Source: Negativicutes bacterium
GTDB taxonomy: Bacteria; Bacillota; Negativicutes; Sporomusales; JAOACF01
Assembly (NCBI GenBank): GCA_026417995.1
Contig: JAOACF010000009.1
Location: 1 to 33,366, forward strand
Direction: 5' to 3'
Length of the DNA stretch: 33,366 bases
The notes beneath the pieces are model-generated. The model was not told the origin of the DNA. It searched no databases and worked only from the letters and a program-made list of their open reading frames with translations. The position numbers were made by a program, and so were the translations under genes. Numbering within the stretch: the stretch's first letter is position 1; every line of letters begins with the position of its first letter. This document shows positions 26,995 through 33,366 of the stretch, piece after piece.

Positions 26995-28274
26995 AGCCGG
27001 CCACCTCTCCGCTCAAGTTTAATTTCCCGGACTTTTGCGGCGGCTGCCTCCAGGGTGGAAACAATACCGACACTTTGCTCCAGATACTGGCCGGTGGCTG
27101 TCAGGGAACCGGGGCGCAGCGCGTTCAGAAGCCTTATCTCTAAGGGCGATATGCCCACCTTCTCTGCCAGCATATCCATTTGCGCTTCATGCGCAAATGC
27201 CACCTGCGGCACGCCGAAGCCGCGCATGGCGCCTGCCTGCGGATTATTGGTATAAACTGTATAGGCTGTAATCTTAACATTCGGAATTTCATACGGCCCG
27301 GTGGCATGAACAGCAGAGCGAGTAAGCGTACCCGGCCCATAGGAGGCATATGCCCCTGTATCGCCGATAATCGTGCATTCAAAGGCGGTAAGCCGCCCGT
27401 TGGCATCAGCGCCGGTCTTCATGGTAATGGTGTAAGGGTGGCGTTTGACCGAATTTTTAATCGATTCCGTCCGGGAGTAAACCATCCGAACCGGACGCCG
27501 GGTAACAACAGCCAGCATCGCCAGATGCACCTGCACCGACACATCCAGTTTGCCGCCAAAGCCGCCGCCGGTAGCCGCCTGAATGACCCGGACTTTATTT
27601 AAGCCAATGTTAAGATTGCGCGCCACTTCTTTTGCATCGTAATGCGGATTTTGCGTTGAAACCCACATGGTAACAACATCCCCGTCAAACAATGCTATAC
27701 CCGCCTCCGGCTCGATGTAGGCATGCTCGACCATCTGCGTCTTGTACTGCTGCTGGACAACAACTGCGCTGTCCCGAAATCCGGCCTCGGTGTCGCCTTT
27801 CACGATTTTGCGCACGGCCAATACATTGCCTTTGTCGTATATCTTGGGCGCATCCGGCTGCATGGCGGCTATCGGGCATAAAACAGGCGTCAATTCTTCA
27901 ATATCCACTTTAATCAACGCCAGGGCTTGTTCGGCTATCGCCTCGTTCTCGGCTGCCACCAGAGCCAGCGTGTCGCCAATCTTGCGTATCTTTTCGCCGT
28001 TCTTAACGATAACGGGTTCATCCTTGATGATAATGCCAAAATTATTTGCGCCCGGCACGTCTTTGCCAGTTAAAACCGCGGCTACCCCAGGCAAAGCTGC
28101 TGCCGCGGAATAGTCAATATGCTGCAGAATGCCGTGGGCAACCGGACTGCGCAGCGCTTTGGCGTAGAGCATGCCGGGAAAGGAAATATCGGCGGCGAAC
28201 TTGGCTCTGCCAATAACTTTATCCAGCGCATCCGCTTTGGGAACCGACTGGCCAACTACCTTAAACTCGCTCAT
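26991..28274 (-). CDS. ndhL: Nicotinate dehydrogenase, large molybdopterin subunit
   Basis: The 427-residue product covers the N-terminal two thirds of a xanthine dehydrogenase-family molybdenum subunit that hydroxylates nicotinate at C6. It shows the N-terminal domain ending near 120, STQNPH (206-211), GGGFGGK (236-242) and the AMRGFGVPQ loop (349-357). The chain then stops where family members continue; ndhM supplies the rest. The start is ATG 28274 with GGAGGGG upstream. The open frame extends to 28436 but would run through ndhS and is not native. It is 1 nt from the ndhS stop. Confidence 0.95.
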   Translation of the reverse strand: MSEFKVVGQSVPKADALDKVIGRAKFAADISFPGMLYAKALRSPVAHGILQHIDYSAAAALPGVAAVLTGKDVPGANNFGIIIKDEPVIVKNGEKIRKIGDTLALVAAENEAIAEQALALIKVDIEELTPVLCPIAAMQPDAPKIYDKGNVLAVRKIVKGDTEAGFRDSAVVVQQQYKTQMVEHAYIEPEAGIALFDGDVVTMWVSTQNPHYDAKEVARNLNIGLNKVRVIQAATGGGFGGKLDVSVQVHLAMLAVVTRRPVRMVYSRTESIKNSVKRHPYTITMKTGADANGRLTAFECTIIGDTGAYASYGPGTLTRSAVHATGPYEIPNVKITAYTVYTNNPQAGAMRGFGVPQVAFAHEAQMDMLAEKVGISPLEIRLLNALRPGSLTATGQYLEQSVGIVSTLEAAAAKVREIKLERRGGRL

Positions 28275-28275
28275 C

Positions 28276-28782
28276 TTAACGCCCCTCCTCAGCTTCCCGG
28301 CTGCAGGCGCAGTGACGATCCGCGCACGCCACTTTTTCGATTGCGTTGATAATCTTGGTATAGCCAGTACAGCGGCATAAATTGCCGGCGATATGTCTGG
28401 CGATTTCCTCCCGTGTTGGGCGCGCGTTAACATCAAGCAGCGACTTGGCGCTCAGCAGCATACCGGGAGTACAGAACCCGCACTGTACCGCGCCCTCGGC
28501 GATAAAGGCCTCTTGCAGCGGGTGAAGCTTATCGTATGACCCTAACCCCTCAACGGTAACCACTTCGCAGCCATTCACCCTCGCTGCCAGGAGCAAACAG
28601 GAGTTCACGTTCTTGCCATTGAGCAGCACGGTGCAGGCGCCGCAGTCTCCTTCACCGCAGCCCACTTTCGTTCCGGTTAGCCCCAAACGCTCCCTGAGCA
28701 AATCAATAAGCAGCAAATCAGGTTCGACCTCTACTTGGCGCGTCTCGCCGTTTAAAACGAACTGAATTTTGATTTTATCCAC
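28276..28782 (-). CDS. ndhS: Nicotinate dehydrogenase, [2Fe-2S] subunit
   Basis: The 168-residue product binds two [2Fe-2S] clusters that carry electrons from molybdenum to FAD. Plant-type cluster: Cys42, Cys47, Cys50, Cys62 (CGEGDCGAC...C). Second cluster: Cys101, Cys104 (QCGFCTPGM), Cys136 and Cys138 (CRCTGY). The start is a GTG at 28782 with AAAGGAGGT 7 nt upstream; it overlaps the ndhF stop by 8 nt. A short C-terminal tail has three extra cysteines (ACADRHCAC) not needed for the two clusters. The longer frame to 28836 would lie within ndhF. Confidence 0.94.
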   Translation of the reverse strand: MDKIKIQFVLNGETRQVEVEPDLLLIDLLRERLGLTGTKVGCGEGDCGACTVLLNGKNVNSCLLLAARVNGCEVVTVEGLGSYDKLHPLQEAFIAEGAVQCGFCTPGMLLSAKSLLDVNARPTREEIARHIAGNLCRCTGYTKIINAIEKVACADRHCACSREAEEGR

Positions 28783-29647
28783 AGGCGCAACCTCCTTTGG
28801 CGCGCCGCGCCGCCGTCTCCAGCGCGCGGATAACAACCTGTCGGGCTAAGTCACCCCGATATTCTGCACTGGAACGAATGTCGCTAATTGGTCTCACCAG
28901 TTTTTCCGCCATCGTTCCTGCTGTCTTAAATGTAGAGGCTGCAAGCGTTTGTCCGCGCAGCCAATCTTCTATTGCCAAAAGACGTATCGGGGTTGGCGCG
29001 ACAGCGCCCATCGCCAGCCGTACATCTTTGATTTTGTCGCCGTCAATTGTTATCCATGCCGCCCCATTGACAACGGCAATCGCCAGCGCTTTCCGCTTAC
29101 CAAATTTTACAAAAGCTGAACCTTGGTTTTGCCCGCTCGCCGGTACTTTGATGCGGCTGATAATCTGGCCGGGCTTAAGGCACGTCCGGCCAGTCCCGGT
29201 AAACAGGTCGGCTACAAGTATGGCAGAAATCCCGGTACGGCTTTGAATTTCGGCTTCGGCGTTGAGCGCCAGAAGCGCGGGAGCGGTATCAGCGGCGGGA
29301 GATGCGTTGACAATATTGCCGCCAATGGTAGCTATATGGCGGATTTGAGGCGAACCGACCTCGCCGGCAGCTTCGTACAGCGCCGTCGCCGCTGCTCGCA
29401 GCCTGGCGGAAGCGGTAATTTCGTAATGAGTAACCAAAGCTCCAATCGAAAAGCAATGCGGACATTCCTCAATCCCTTTCATGGCGGCAATGCCGTTAAT
29501 ATCGACTACCGCTTTAGGGTCAATGAGTTTTTCTTTCCATTTCACTATCAAATCGGTGCCGCCTGCCAGCAAAGAATATTGCTCCAGACTGTCAAGCGTT
29601 GCGAACAAATTCTCCAATGTACGGGGAGCATGATATACAAATGGCAT
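28775..29647 (-). CDS. ndhF: Nicotinate dehydrogenase, FAD subunit
   Basis: The 290-residue product is the FAD-binding subunit of the molybdenum hydroxylase family, passing electrons to NADP or another acceptor. FAD pyrophosphate contacts are LLAGGTDLIVKW (26-37) and IATIGGNIVNASPAAD (105-120). The C-terminal part (EKLVRPISDIRSSAEYRGDL) is the CO dehydrogenase flavoprotein C-terminal domain. GGAGGTGAT precedes the ATG, and a sigma-54 promoter lies just upstream, making this the first gene of the enzyme operon. Confidence 0.95.
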   Translation of the reverse strand: MPFVYHAPRTLENLFATLDSLEQYSLLAGGTDLIVKWKEKLIDPKAVVDINGIAAMKGIEECPHCFSIGALVTHYEITASARLRAAATALYEAAGEVGSPQIRHIATIGGNIVNASPAADTAPALLALNAEAEIQSRTGISAILVADLFTGTGRTCLKPGQIISRIKVPASGQNQGSAFVKFGKRKALAIAVVNGAAWITIDGDKIKDVRLAMGAVAPTPIRLLAIEDWLRGQTLAASTFKTAGTMAEKLVRPISDIRSSAEYRGDLARQVVIRALETAARRAKGGCACG

Positions 29648-29684
29648 ACTATCACCTCCGGCGCCTTCTCTCTACCTCATCATA

Positions 29685-29700
29685 AGCAAGATTCATGCCA
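29685..29700 (-). promoter_or_regulatory. Sigma-54 (-24/-12) promoter of the ndhF operon
   Basis: The minus strand reads TGGCATGAATCTTGCT, which matches every defined position of the TGGCAYRNNNNTTGCW consensus. The -12 GC is at 29686-29687, so transcription should start near 29674, about 27 nt before the ndhF ATG. The adjacent sigma-54-dependent regulator gene supports the call. Confidence 0.82.
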
Positions 29701-29720
29701 ACGAATTTGCCAATCTCATA

Positions 29721-29747
29721 GGAGAAGGGGCCTTAAGCCCCTTCTCC
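29721..29747. repeat. Strong hairpin between transporter gene and ndhF promoter
   Basis: GGAGAAGGGGC (29721-29731) and GCCCCTTCTCC (29737-29747) form a perfect 11-bp stem with a 5-nt loop. No T tract follows on the minus strand (TATGAGATT), so it is not a standard intrinsic terminator. It lies 10 nt after the transporter stop and 20 nt upstream of the second sigma-54 promoter. It may protect the 3' end of the transporter message or reduce read-through. Confidence 0.65.
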
Positions 29748-29756
29748 TTCGCCTAT

Positions 29757-31097
29757 TTAAACTGATTTAGTCTTAGCGAGATCTTCAAGCGATTTTTGCT
29801 TGGTCTCTTCGCCTAAAACAACAATGTTCAGAGCAACAATCATCATAACGGCCGTAAACATGGCGAAAACTGTACCGAACTTTTCCGGGCCGGTCATAAT
29901 CCAACCAACAATGATCGGGGCAAGAATTCCGCCGATACGGCCGAAGGCGGCTGCGCAGCCAACACCGGTCGCACGGGCGTGAGTCGGATACATTTCCGGC
30001 GTATACGTATAAACAACGCCCCATGCTCCCAAGTTAAAGAAGGACATCAGGCAGCCCCACAAGAGAATTTCGGCGCCGGTCTTCGCGCCGCCGAACATAT
30101 AGGCGCATACGGCGCAAGCGGCAATGAAGGAGGACAACGTCGCTTTGCGGCCAACACGGTCAACCAGATACGCAGCCACAAAGTAGCCGGGAATTTGCGC
30201 CAGCGTCATCCACATGACAAACTCGAACGACCGGATCAAATTATGCCCGCTCTTTACCAGGAGTGAAGGCAGCCAGGTGAAGATGCCGTAATACGAGAAG
30301 ACGATGCCAAACCAGAGAATCCAAAGGCAGATTGTACGTTTGAGATACATTCCCTGCCACAGTTCGGCGAAAGTGAAGGCAGCCTTAGCTCCCGCACTTT
30401 TCTCGGCGGCAGAGGGAGGCGATCCTACCGGTACACCCAGCTCGCGCTCAATTTTGGCAACAACTTCGTGCGCCTCATCGTAGCGGCCTTTGTTCACAAG
30501 GTACATAGCCGATTCGGGAACGACCTGCCATAGCCAGAATACGGCGAGCGCCGGAAGAGCGCCAATGAAGAAGGCAACCTGCCAGCCGTATTTGGGGATA
30601 ATGAGATATGAAATGACGGCAGCGGCCAGCCAGCCAATAGCCCAGGCGCTTTCCAGCAGTACAATCATCATGCCGCGCTGCCTGGCAGGTGCATATTCAC
30701 TCATCAGTGTAACGGCAACAGGCAATTGCCCGCCTACGCCGAAGCCAACTAAAAAGCGGAAAAAGAGCAGTGACTCATAATTCCAGGCAATACCGCAAAG
30801 ACCGGTGGCGATACTATAAATCACCAAGGTACCGGCGAAAACCCGCTTGCGGCCAAACTTGTCGGCAATAGTCCCGGATAAAATAGCGCCTACCGCCATA
30901 CCTACCAAACCTATACTGCCGATAAAGCCAATCTGAGCGGAGGTAAGCTTCCAGGACTCGATCATTTTGGCCAGTACAAAGGCCACGATTCCTGTATCCA
31001 TCGAGTCAAACGCCCAGCCGAGCATCATAAGAAACAATAAACGCCAGTGAAACTTCCCCAAGGGCAAATTGCTAAGACGATCGGAAATACTTGCCAT
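29757..31097 (-). CDS. MFS transporter, probable nicotinate importer (NiaP-like)
   Basis: The 446-residue product has 12 predicted membrane spans of the major facilitator superfamily. Its N terminus (LPLGKFHWRLLFLMMLGWAFDSMDTGIVAFVLA) follows the pattern of NiaP niacin transporters and aromatic acid:H+ symporters. ADKFGRKRVF (loop 2-3) and VDRVGRKATL (loop 8-9) are the MFS signature loops. A soluble loop of about 45 residues (near 205-250) separates the halves. AAGGAGG stands 10 nt before the ATG. Being first behind the sigma-54 promoter and beside nicotinate catabolism, nicotinate uptake is the likely role; 6-hydroxynicotinate is an alternative. Confidence 0.88.
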   Translation of the reverse strand: MASISDRLSNLPLGKFHWRLLFLMMLGWAFDSMDTGIVAFVLAKMIESWKLTSAQIGFIGSIGLVGMAVGAILSGTIADKFGRKRVFAGTLVIYSIATGLCGIAWNYESLLFFRFLVGFGVGGQLPVAVTLMSEYAPARQRGMMIVLLESAWAIGWLAAAVISYLIIPKYGWQVAFFIGALPALAVFWLWQVVPESAMYLVNKGRYDEAHEVVAKIERELGVPVGSPPSAAEKSAGAKAAFTFAELWQGMYLKRTICLWILWFGIVFSYYGIFTWLPSLLVKSGHNLIRSFEFVMWMTLAQIPGYFVAAYLVDRVGRKATLSSFIAACAVCAYMFGGAKTGAEILLWGCLMSFFNLGAWGVVYTYTPEMYPTHARATGVGCAAAFGRIGGILAPIIVGWIMTGPEKFGTVFAMFTAVMMIVALNIVVLGEETKQKSLEDLAKTKSV

Positions 31098-31196
31098 TGA
31101 TATTTAACCTCCTTTTTTTTGTACAATTTCATTTGTATGCCTTTTCCCGGTCAGCCTCCCCTCCTCCATGCGTATTGAACCTGTGCATAATTTTTT

Positions 31197-31212
31197 TGCA
31201 AGAATTATGCCA
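31197..31212 (-). promoter_or_regulatory. Sigma-54 (-24/-12) promoter of the transporter gene
   Basis: The minus strand reads TGGCATAATTCTTGCA, matching all defined positions of TGGCAYRNNNNTTGCW. The -12 GC is at 31198-31199, so the start is near 31186 and the leader about 90 nt. The gene immediately upstream encodes a sigma-54-dependent activator with intact GAFTGA, which makes chance occurrence unlikely. Confidence 0.88.
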
Positions 31213-31242
31213 AATTTCACAAGTGTCCGGCAAAATTCTTGT

Positions 31243-31289
31243 AAAAAATAAAAAACCGATGCTTTGCCCAAAACAAGCAAAGACATCGG
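31243..31289 (-). terminator. Intrinsic terminator of the sigma-54 activator gene
   Basis: On the minus strand CCGATG and CTTTGC (31256-31267 in plus coordinates) pair with GCAAAG and CATCGG (31277-31289), with a one-base bulge and a 9-nt loop, and are followed by TTTTTTATTTTTTA. The transcript would carry a 3' untranslated part of about 220 nt after the activator stop. It lies upstream of the sigma-54 promoter, so it insulates the operon from read-through. Confidence 0.85.
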
Positions 31290-31478
31290 CGTCTAAACTT
31301 TTGTTATTTTACATTTTTACTAAAAATAATAGTATTTTTTTAGCAAATTGTCAAATATTCTTTTTTAAGGAAAACAATAAGATCTCATACACAAACATGC
31401 CGTCTATTTCATTCCGTTTCATTTTTGCAATGTTTCTGTCAATAAAGGTACCCGACCGCACAATATCTAGTGTTGATC

Positions 31479-31520
31479 GACATTTCATAATTGCAATGGA
31501 TATTGCAATTATGAAATGTC
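31479..31520. promoter_or_regulatory. Large palindrome, candidate upstream activating site
   Basis: Arms GACATTTCATAATTGCAAT (31479-31497) and its exact reverse complement (31502-31520) are separated by GGAT. Each arm ends in the self-complementary octamer ATTGCAAT. The repeat straddles the activator's stop codon. No T tract follows on the minus strand, so it is not a typical terminator. Its centre is about 300 bp upstream of the -12 element of the transporter promoter, within the range of bacterial enhancer-binding protein sites. Confidence 0.65.
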
Positions 31521-33095
31521 TTCTTTTACTATTTCTAAGTCTACCATCTTGCGCCAAAGCGTAGTCGTACTGATACCCAATAATTGCGCCGCTTCTTTTT
31601 TTGCTCCGTTTGTAAGCTTTAAAGCGCGTACAATGCTTTCCCGCTCAGCCGCAGCAACGACCTCGGCGAGAGAGGCCATAGGCTGCTTTTTGGGGGTATG
31701 CTCATTCTGCAAATAGTGAGGGAGATGCTCGATTTCAATGATATTATCATTCACGCCAATTACGTTCATCGCATACTCAATGCAATTTTGCAGCTCGCGT
31801 ACATTTCCCGGCCATGAATAACTGCAAAGCCGCGACAAAGCTGCATCCGATATTCCGATGATGAATTTTCCCAGAAGCTTGTTAAACCTGTTAATCAGCG
31901 CCCGGACCAAGTCAGGAATATCATCGGCGCGCTCCCGGAGCGGCGGCACCTTGATTTGCACAACATTCAAGCGATAGTACAGATCTTCCCTGAAGCGGCC
32001 CGACCTTACCATTTCGGCTAAATCCCGGTTCGTAGCCGCGATGACCCGAACATCAATGCGCAAAGGCTTAACGCCGCCAATACGGGTTACTTCGCGTTCC
32101 TGCAAGACGCGCAGCAGCTTGCTCTGCAGATTGAAATCCATTTCGCTGAGCTCATCGAGAAAAATGGTACCTCCGTCCGCCTGCTCAAAAGCGCCGGGGC
32201 TGCCGTGCTTTTTGGCTCCGGTAAAAGCGCCCTCTTCATAACCGAATAAATAACTTTCCACGATTGAAGCCGGCATGGCGCCGCAGTTGATGGCGACAAA
32301 CGGCTTGCTGCGCCGGTCGCTGTGATTGTGGATGGACTGAGCGAACAGTTCTTTCCCTGTCCCGGTTTCCCCGTAAATCAAAATAGAAGACACTCCCCGC
32401 GACACGAACGCAGCCATGCTTTTAACTTTTTGAATGGTCTCGCTATTGCCCACAATATCAGTAAAATTATAGCGGGCATATTGGAATTTTTTTACTTCTT
32501 CAATTAATTTGCGCTGGCGCTGCACGCCATGCTCGTTATTAAAACCAAAACCAAAAGATTGCGTAATCGGAATCCGTACCGCAATTGCTCCGGCTTCCGA
32601 GGTTGACTCGCCGATTACCGGCCGCTGGCTTTGCATCGCCCGTTTGGCCGCCTCACTAACCCGGCCGATAAAACGAAAGTTGTCCAATCCTTCAAAACCG
32701 ACACTGGCAGTTCGCCGGCCTTCCGCATCAAACAAAACCGCCTCTCCTCCGGCTACCCGGGCTATAAACGGCAAAGCCTGCTTAAGTGATTCATATAGCT
32801 GCTCATCGCGCTTGAGCCGTTCGAAATTGCTGGCACATAGAACATATTCACCCAACGGCAACGCCCAGGCTTCAGCGCTGGCCACCACTTGCGACGGCCC
32901 GGCCTCCACTTTTTCTGTCTGCGCTGCGTGTTTGGCCAGTTCAAAAATCCGTCCTTTGAAGTCTACAACCTCTCTGCCTTCGGAATCAACCGTCTTGAGC
33001 CTCATCCCGGTCCTATCGGTAACAGTTGCATAACCGCCGGTAACCCGCGCGATGATCGGCAGAGCGTCAAGTAACACGGGCAGCAAGTCTGCCAT
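31509..33095 (-). CDS. Sigma-54-dependent transcriptional activator
   Basis: The 528-residue product has three parts. Residues 1-200 contain two similar sensory repeats (ALPIIARVTGG near 11 and ALPFIARVAGG near 107), with no phosphoacceptor receiver domain. Residues 210-440 are the AAA+ domain: Walker A GETGTGKE (242-249), sigma-54 contact loop GAFTGA (289-294), Walker B GGTIFLDE (308-315). A Fis-type helix-turn-helix closes the protein (KKEAAQLLGISTTTLWRKM, about 499-517). It should bind DNA upstream of the nicotinate operon and open sigma-54 promoters when its sensory part binds a ligand, perhaps nicotinate or a metabolite. GAGGTGG precedes the ATG. Confidence 0.93.
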   Translation of the reverse strand: MADLLPVLLDALPIIARVTGGYATVTDRTGMRLKTVDSEGREVVDFKGRIFELAKHAAQTEKVEAGPSQVVASAEAWALPLGEYVLCASNFERLKRDEQLYESLKQALPFIARVAGGEAVLFDAEGRRTASVGFEGLDNFRFIGRVSEAAKRAMQSQRPVIGESTSEAGAIAVRIPITQSFGFGFNNEHGVQRQRKLIEEVKKFQYARYNFTDIVGNSETIQKVKSMAAFVSRGVSSILIYGETGTGKELFAQSIHNHSDRRSKPFVAINCGAMPASIVESYLFGYEEGAFTGAKKHGSPGAFEQADGGTIFLDELSEMDFNLQSKLLRVLQEREVTRIGGVKPLRIDVRVIAATNRDLAEMVRSGRFREDLYYRLNVVQIKVPPLRERADDIPDLVRALINRFNKLLGKFIIGISDAALSRLCSYSWPGNVRELQNCIEYAMNVIGVNDNIIEIEHLPHYLQNEHTPKKQPMASLAEVVAAAERESIVRALKLTNGAKKEAAQLLGISTTTLWRKMVDLEIVKEDIS

Positions 33096-33108
33096 ATGGC
33101 CACCTCAT

Positions 33109-33133
33109 GGATGTAAAATTACCTGTTACATCC
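33109..33133. promoter_or_regulatory. Inverted repeat upstream of the activator gene, candidate operator
   Basis: GGATGTAA (33109-33116) and TTACATCC (33126-33133) form a perfect 8-bp inverted repeat with a 9-nt spacer. It lies 14-38 nt before the activator start, about where transcription would begin if the candidate promoter next to it is real. This would suit autoregulation. It does not share sequence with the large palindrome downstream. Confidence 0.4.
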
Positions 33134-33162
33134 ATTTTCATATACGCTTGTTATCCTGTCAA
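33134..33162 (-). promoter_or_regulatory. Candidate sigma-70-type promoter of the activator gene
   Basis: On the minus strand a perfect TTGACA (33162-33157) is followed 17 nt later by GAAAAT (33139-33134), a fair -10. It is the only good -35 in the 71-nt gap between the two genes. Confidence 0.4.
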
Positions 33163-33166
33163 TGTC

Positions 33167-33366
33167 TTACAGCAAATACCTAAGCCATACGTAAGCATGG
33201 GAAATAACAATCGATACCAGCATCAGCGGAAAAGCAAAGTATAAGAAGTTCCGGAAAGAAATGGTATAGCCGTTTTTTTCCGCGATGCCGGCTACAACTA
33301 CATTGGCAGAGGCACCGATCAGCGTTCCGTTGCCGCCCAGGCACGCTCCTAATGCCAGCGACCACC
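33167..33366 (-). CDS. ArsB/NhaD-type ion transporter, C-terminal fragment (cut by window edge)
   Basis: The frame that reads in from the right edge and stops with TAA at 33167 encodes the last 65 residues of a membrane protein. [17 protein letters not shown] followed by [15 protein letters not shown] and a final hydrophobic helix is typical of the last spans of the ArsB/NhaD/citrate-type ion transporter superfamily. The substrate cannot be told. It ends 72 nt before the activator gene on the same strand. Another frame over the same bases (33180-33365) is open but does not look like protein. Confidence 0.8.
   Translation of the reverse strand, partial: WSLALGACLGGNGTLIGASANVVVAGIAEKNGYTISFRNFLYFAFPLMLVSIVISHAYVWLRYLL

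Larger units (their letters stand above)
31098..31508. other. Regulatory intergenic region between activator gene and nicotinate operon
   Basis: This 411-nt AT-rich stretch has no convincing gene. From right to left it holds most of a large palindrome, an AT-rich block (31300-31380, including a near-palindrome around CTAAAAATA / TATTTTTTTAG), the activator gene's terminator, the sigma-54 promoter, an untranslated leader of about 90 nt and the transporter's ribosome site. The AT-rich block between palindrome and promoter is where DNA bending would be expected, but I found no clean IHF consensus. Confidence 0.75.

Noticed and set aside
28283-28436. N-terminal extension of ndhL into ndhS
   Set aside because: The added residues show no family similarity, and GGAGGGG supports ATG 28274.
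31227-31242. Plus-strand CGGCAAAATTCTTGTA as a divergent sigma-54 promoter
   Set aside because: It departs from the consensus at key positions (TGGC and TTGC), and no plus-strand gene follows.
31104-31286. 60-residue minus-strand open frame between activator and transporter genes
   Set aside because: It runs through the terminator, the sigma-54 promoter and the leader, has no good ribosome site and no protein-like character.
33180-33365. 61-residue minus-strand frame at the right edge
   Set aside because: It is rich in Arg and Cys and out of frame with the convincing transporter C terminus encoded by the same bases.

Overview
The window carries a nearly 20-kb minus-strand gene cluster (31097 down to 11550) that matches, step by step, the anaerobic nicotinate fermentation pathway described in Eubacterium barkeri (Alhapel et al., PNAS 2006). 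Every enzyme is present: nicotinate dehydrogenase (ndhF, ndhS, ndhL, ndhM), 6-hydroxynicotinate reductase (hnr), enamidase (ena), 2-(hydroxymethyl)glutarate dehydrogenase (hgd) and dehydratase (hmd), B12-dependent 2-methyleneglutarate mutase (mgm), 3-methylitaconate isomerase (mii), dimethylmalate dehydratase (dmdA, dmdB) and dimethylmalate lyase (dml). The predicted end products are propionate, pyruvate and ammonia. The host is an anaerobe. Strong AGGAGG-type ribosome binding sites, roughly balanced GC, a K+-dependent-type membrane pyrophosphatase and a small soluble chemoreceptor suggest a Bacillota member, perhaps a Sporomusa-like Negativicute; that placement is inference only.

Layout. (1) 1-5219, mostly minus strand: a nitroreductase, an acetyl-CoA acetyltransferase and a two-subunit 3-oxoacid CoA-transferase, then a PucR-type regulator, with two very small reading frames upstream of it. 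(2) 5365-8328, plus strand: a class III aminotransferase and an aldehyde dehydrogenase resembling the glutamate-semialdehyde type. Regions 1 and 2 look like one PucR-controlled catabolic locus of unknown substrate. (3) 8401-11458: a LysR regulator divergent from a membrane-bound ion-pumping pyrophosphatase. (4) 11479-11523: a strong bidirectional terminator shared by the pyrophosphatase gene and the nicotinate operon. (5) 11550-31097: the nicotinate operon, with a NiaP-like transporter at its head and a soluble chemoreceptor at its tail. (6) 31509-33095: a sigma-54-dependent activator. (7) 33167-33366: the 3' end of an ArsB/NhaD-type transporter gene.

Regulation can be read from the sequence. 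Two consensus-quality -24/-12 (sigma-54) promoters face the operon, one before the transporter (31197-31212) and one before ndhF (29685-29700). A 19-bp-arm palindrome (31479-31520) at the end of the activator gene is a good candidate for its upstream activating site. A terminator (31243-31289) separates activator and operon transcripts.

The operon also contains genes not needed for the textbook pathway: an ApbE-like UPF0280 protein overlapping hnr, an AA_synth/DUF1185 protein, a GlmL/MutL-type ATPase next to the B12 mutase, and the chemoreceptor. The most interesting inference is that the ApbE-like protein installs the covalent flavin reported for 6-hydroxynicotinate reductase, and that the GlmL/MutL-type ATPase maintains the B12 mutase. 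No tRNA, rRNA, CRISPR array or insertion sequence was seen.
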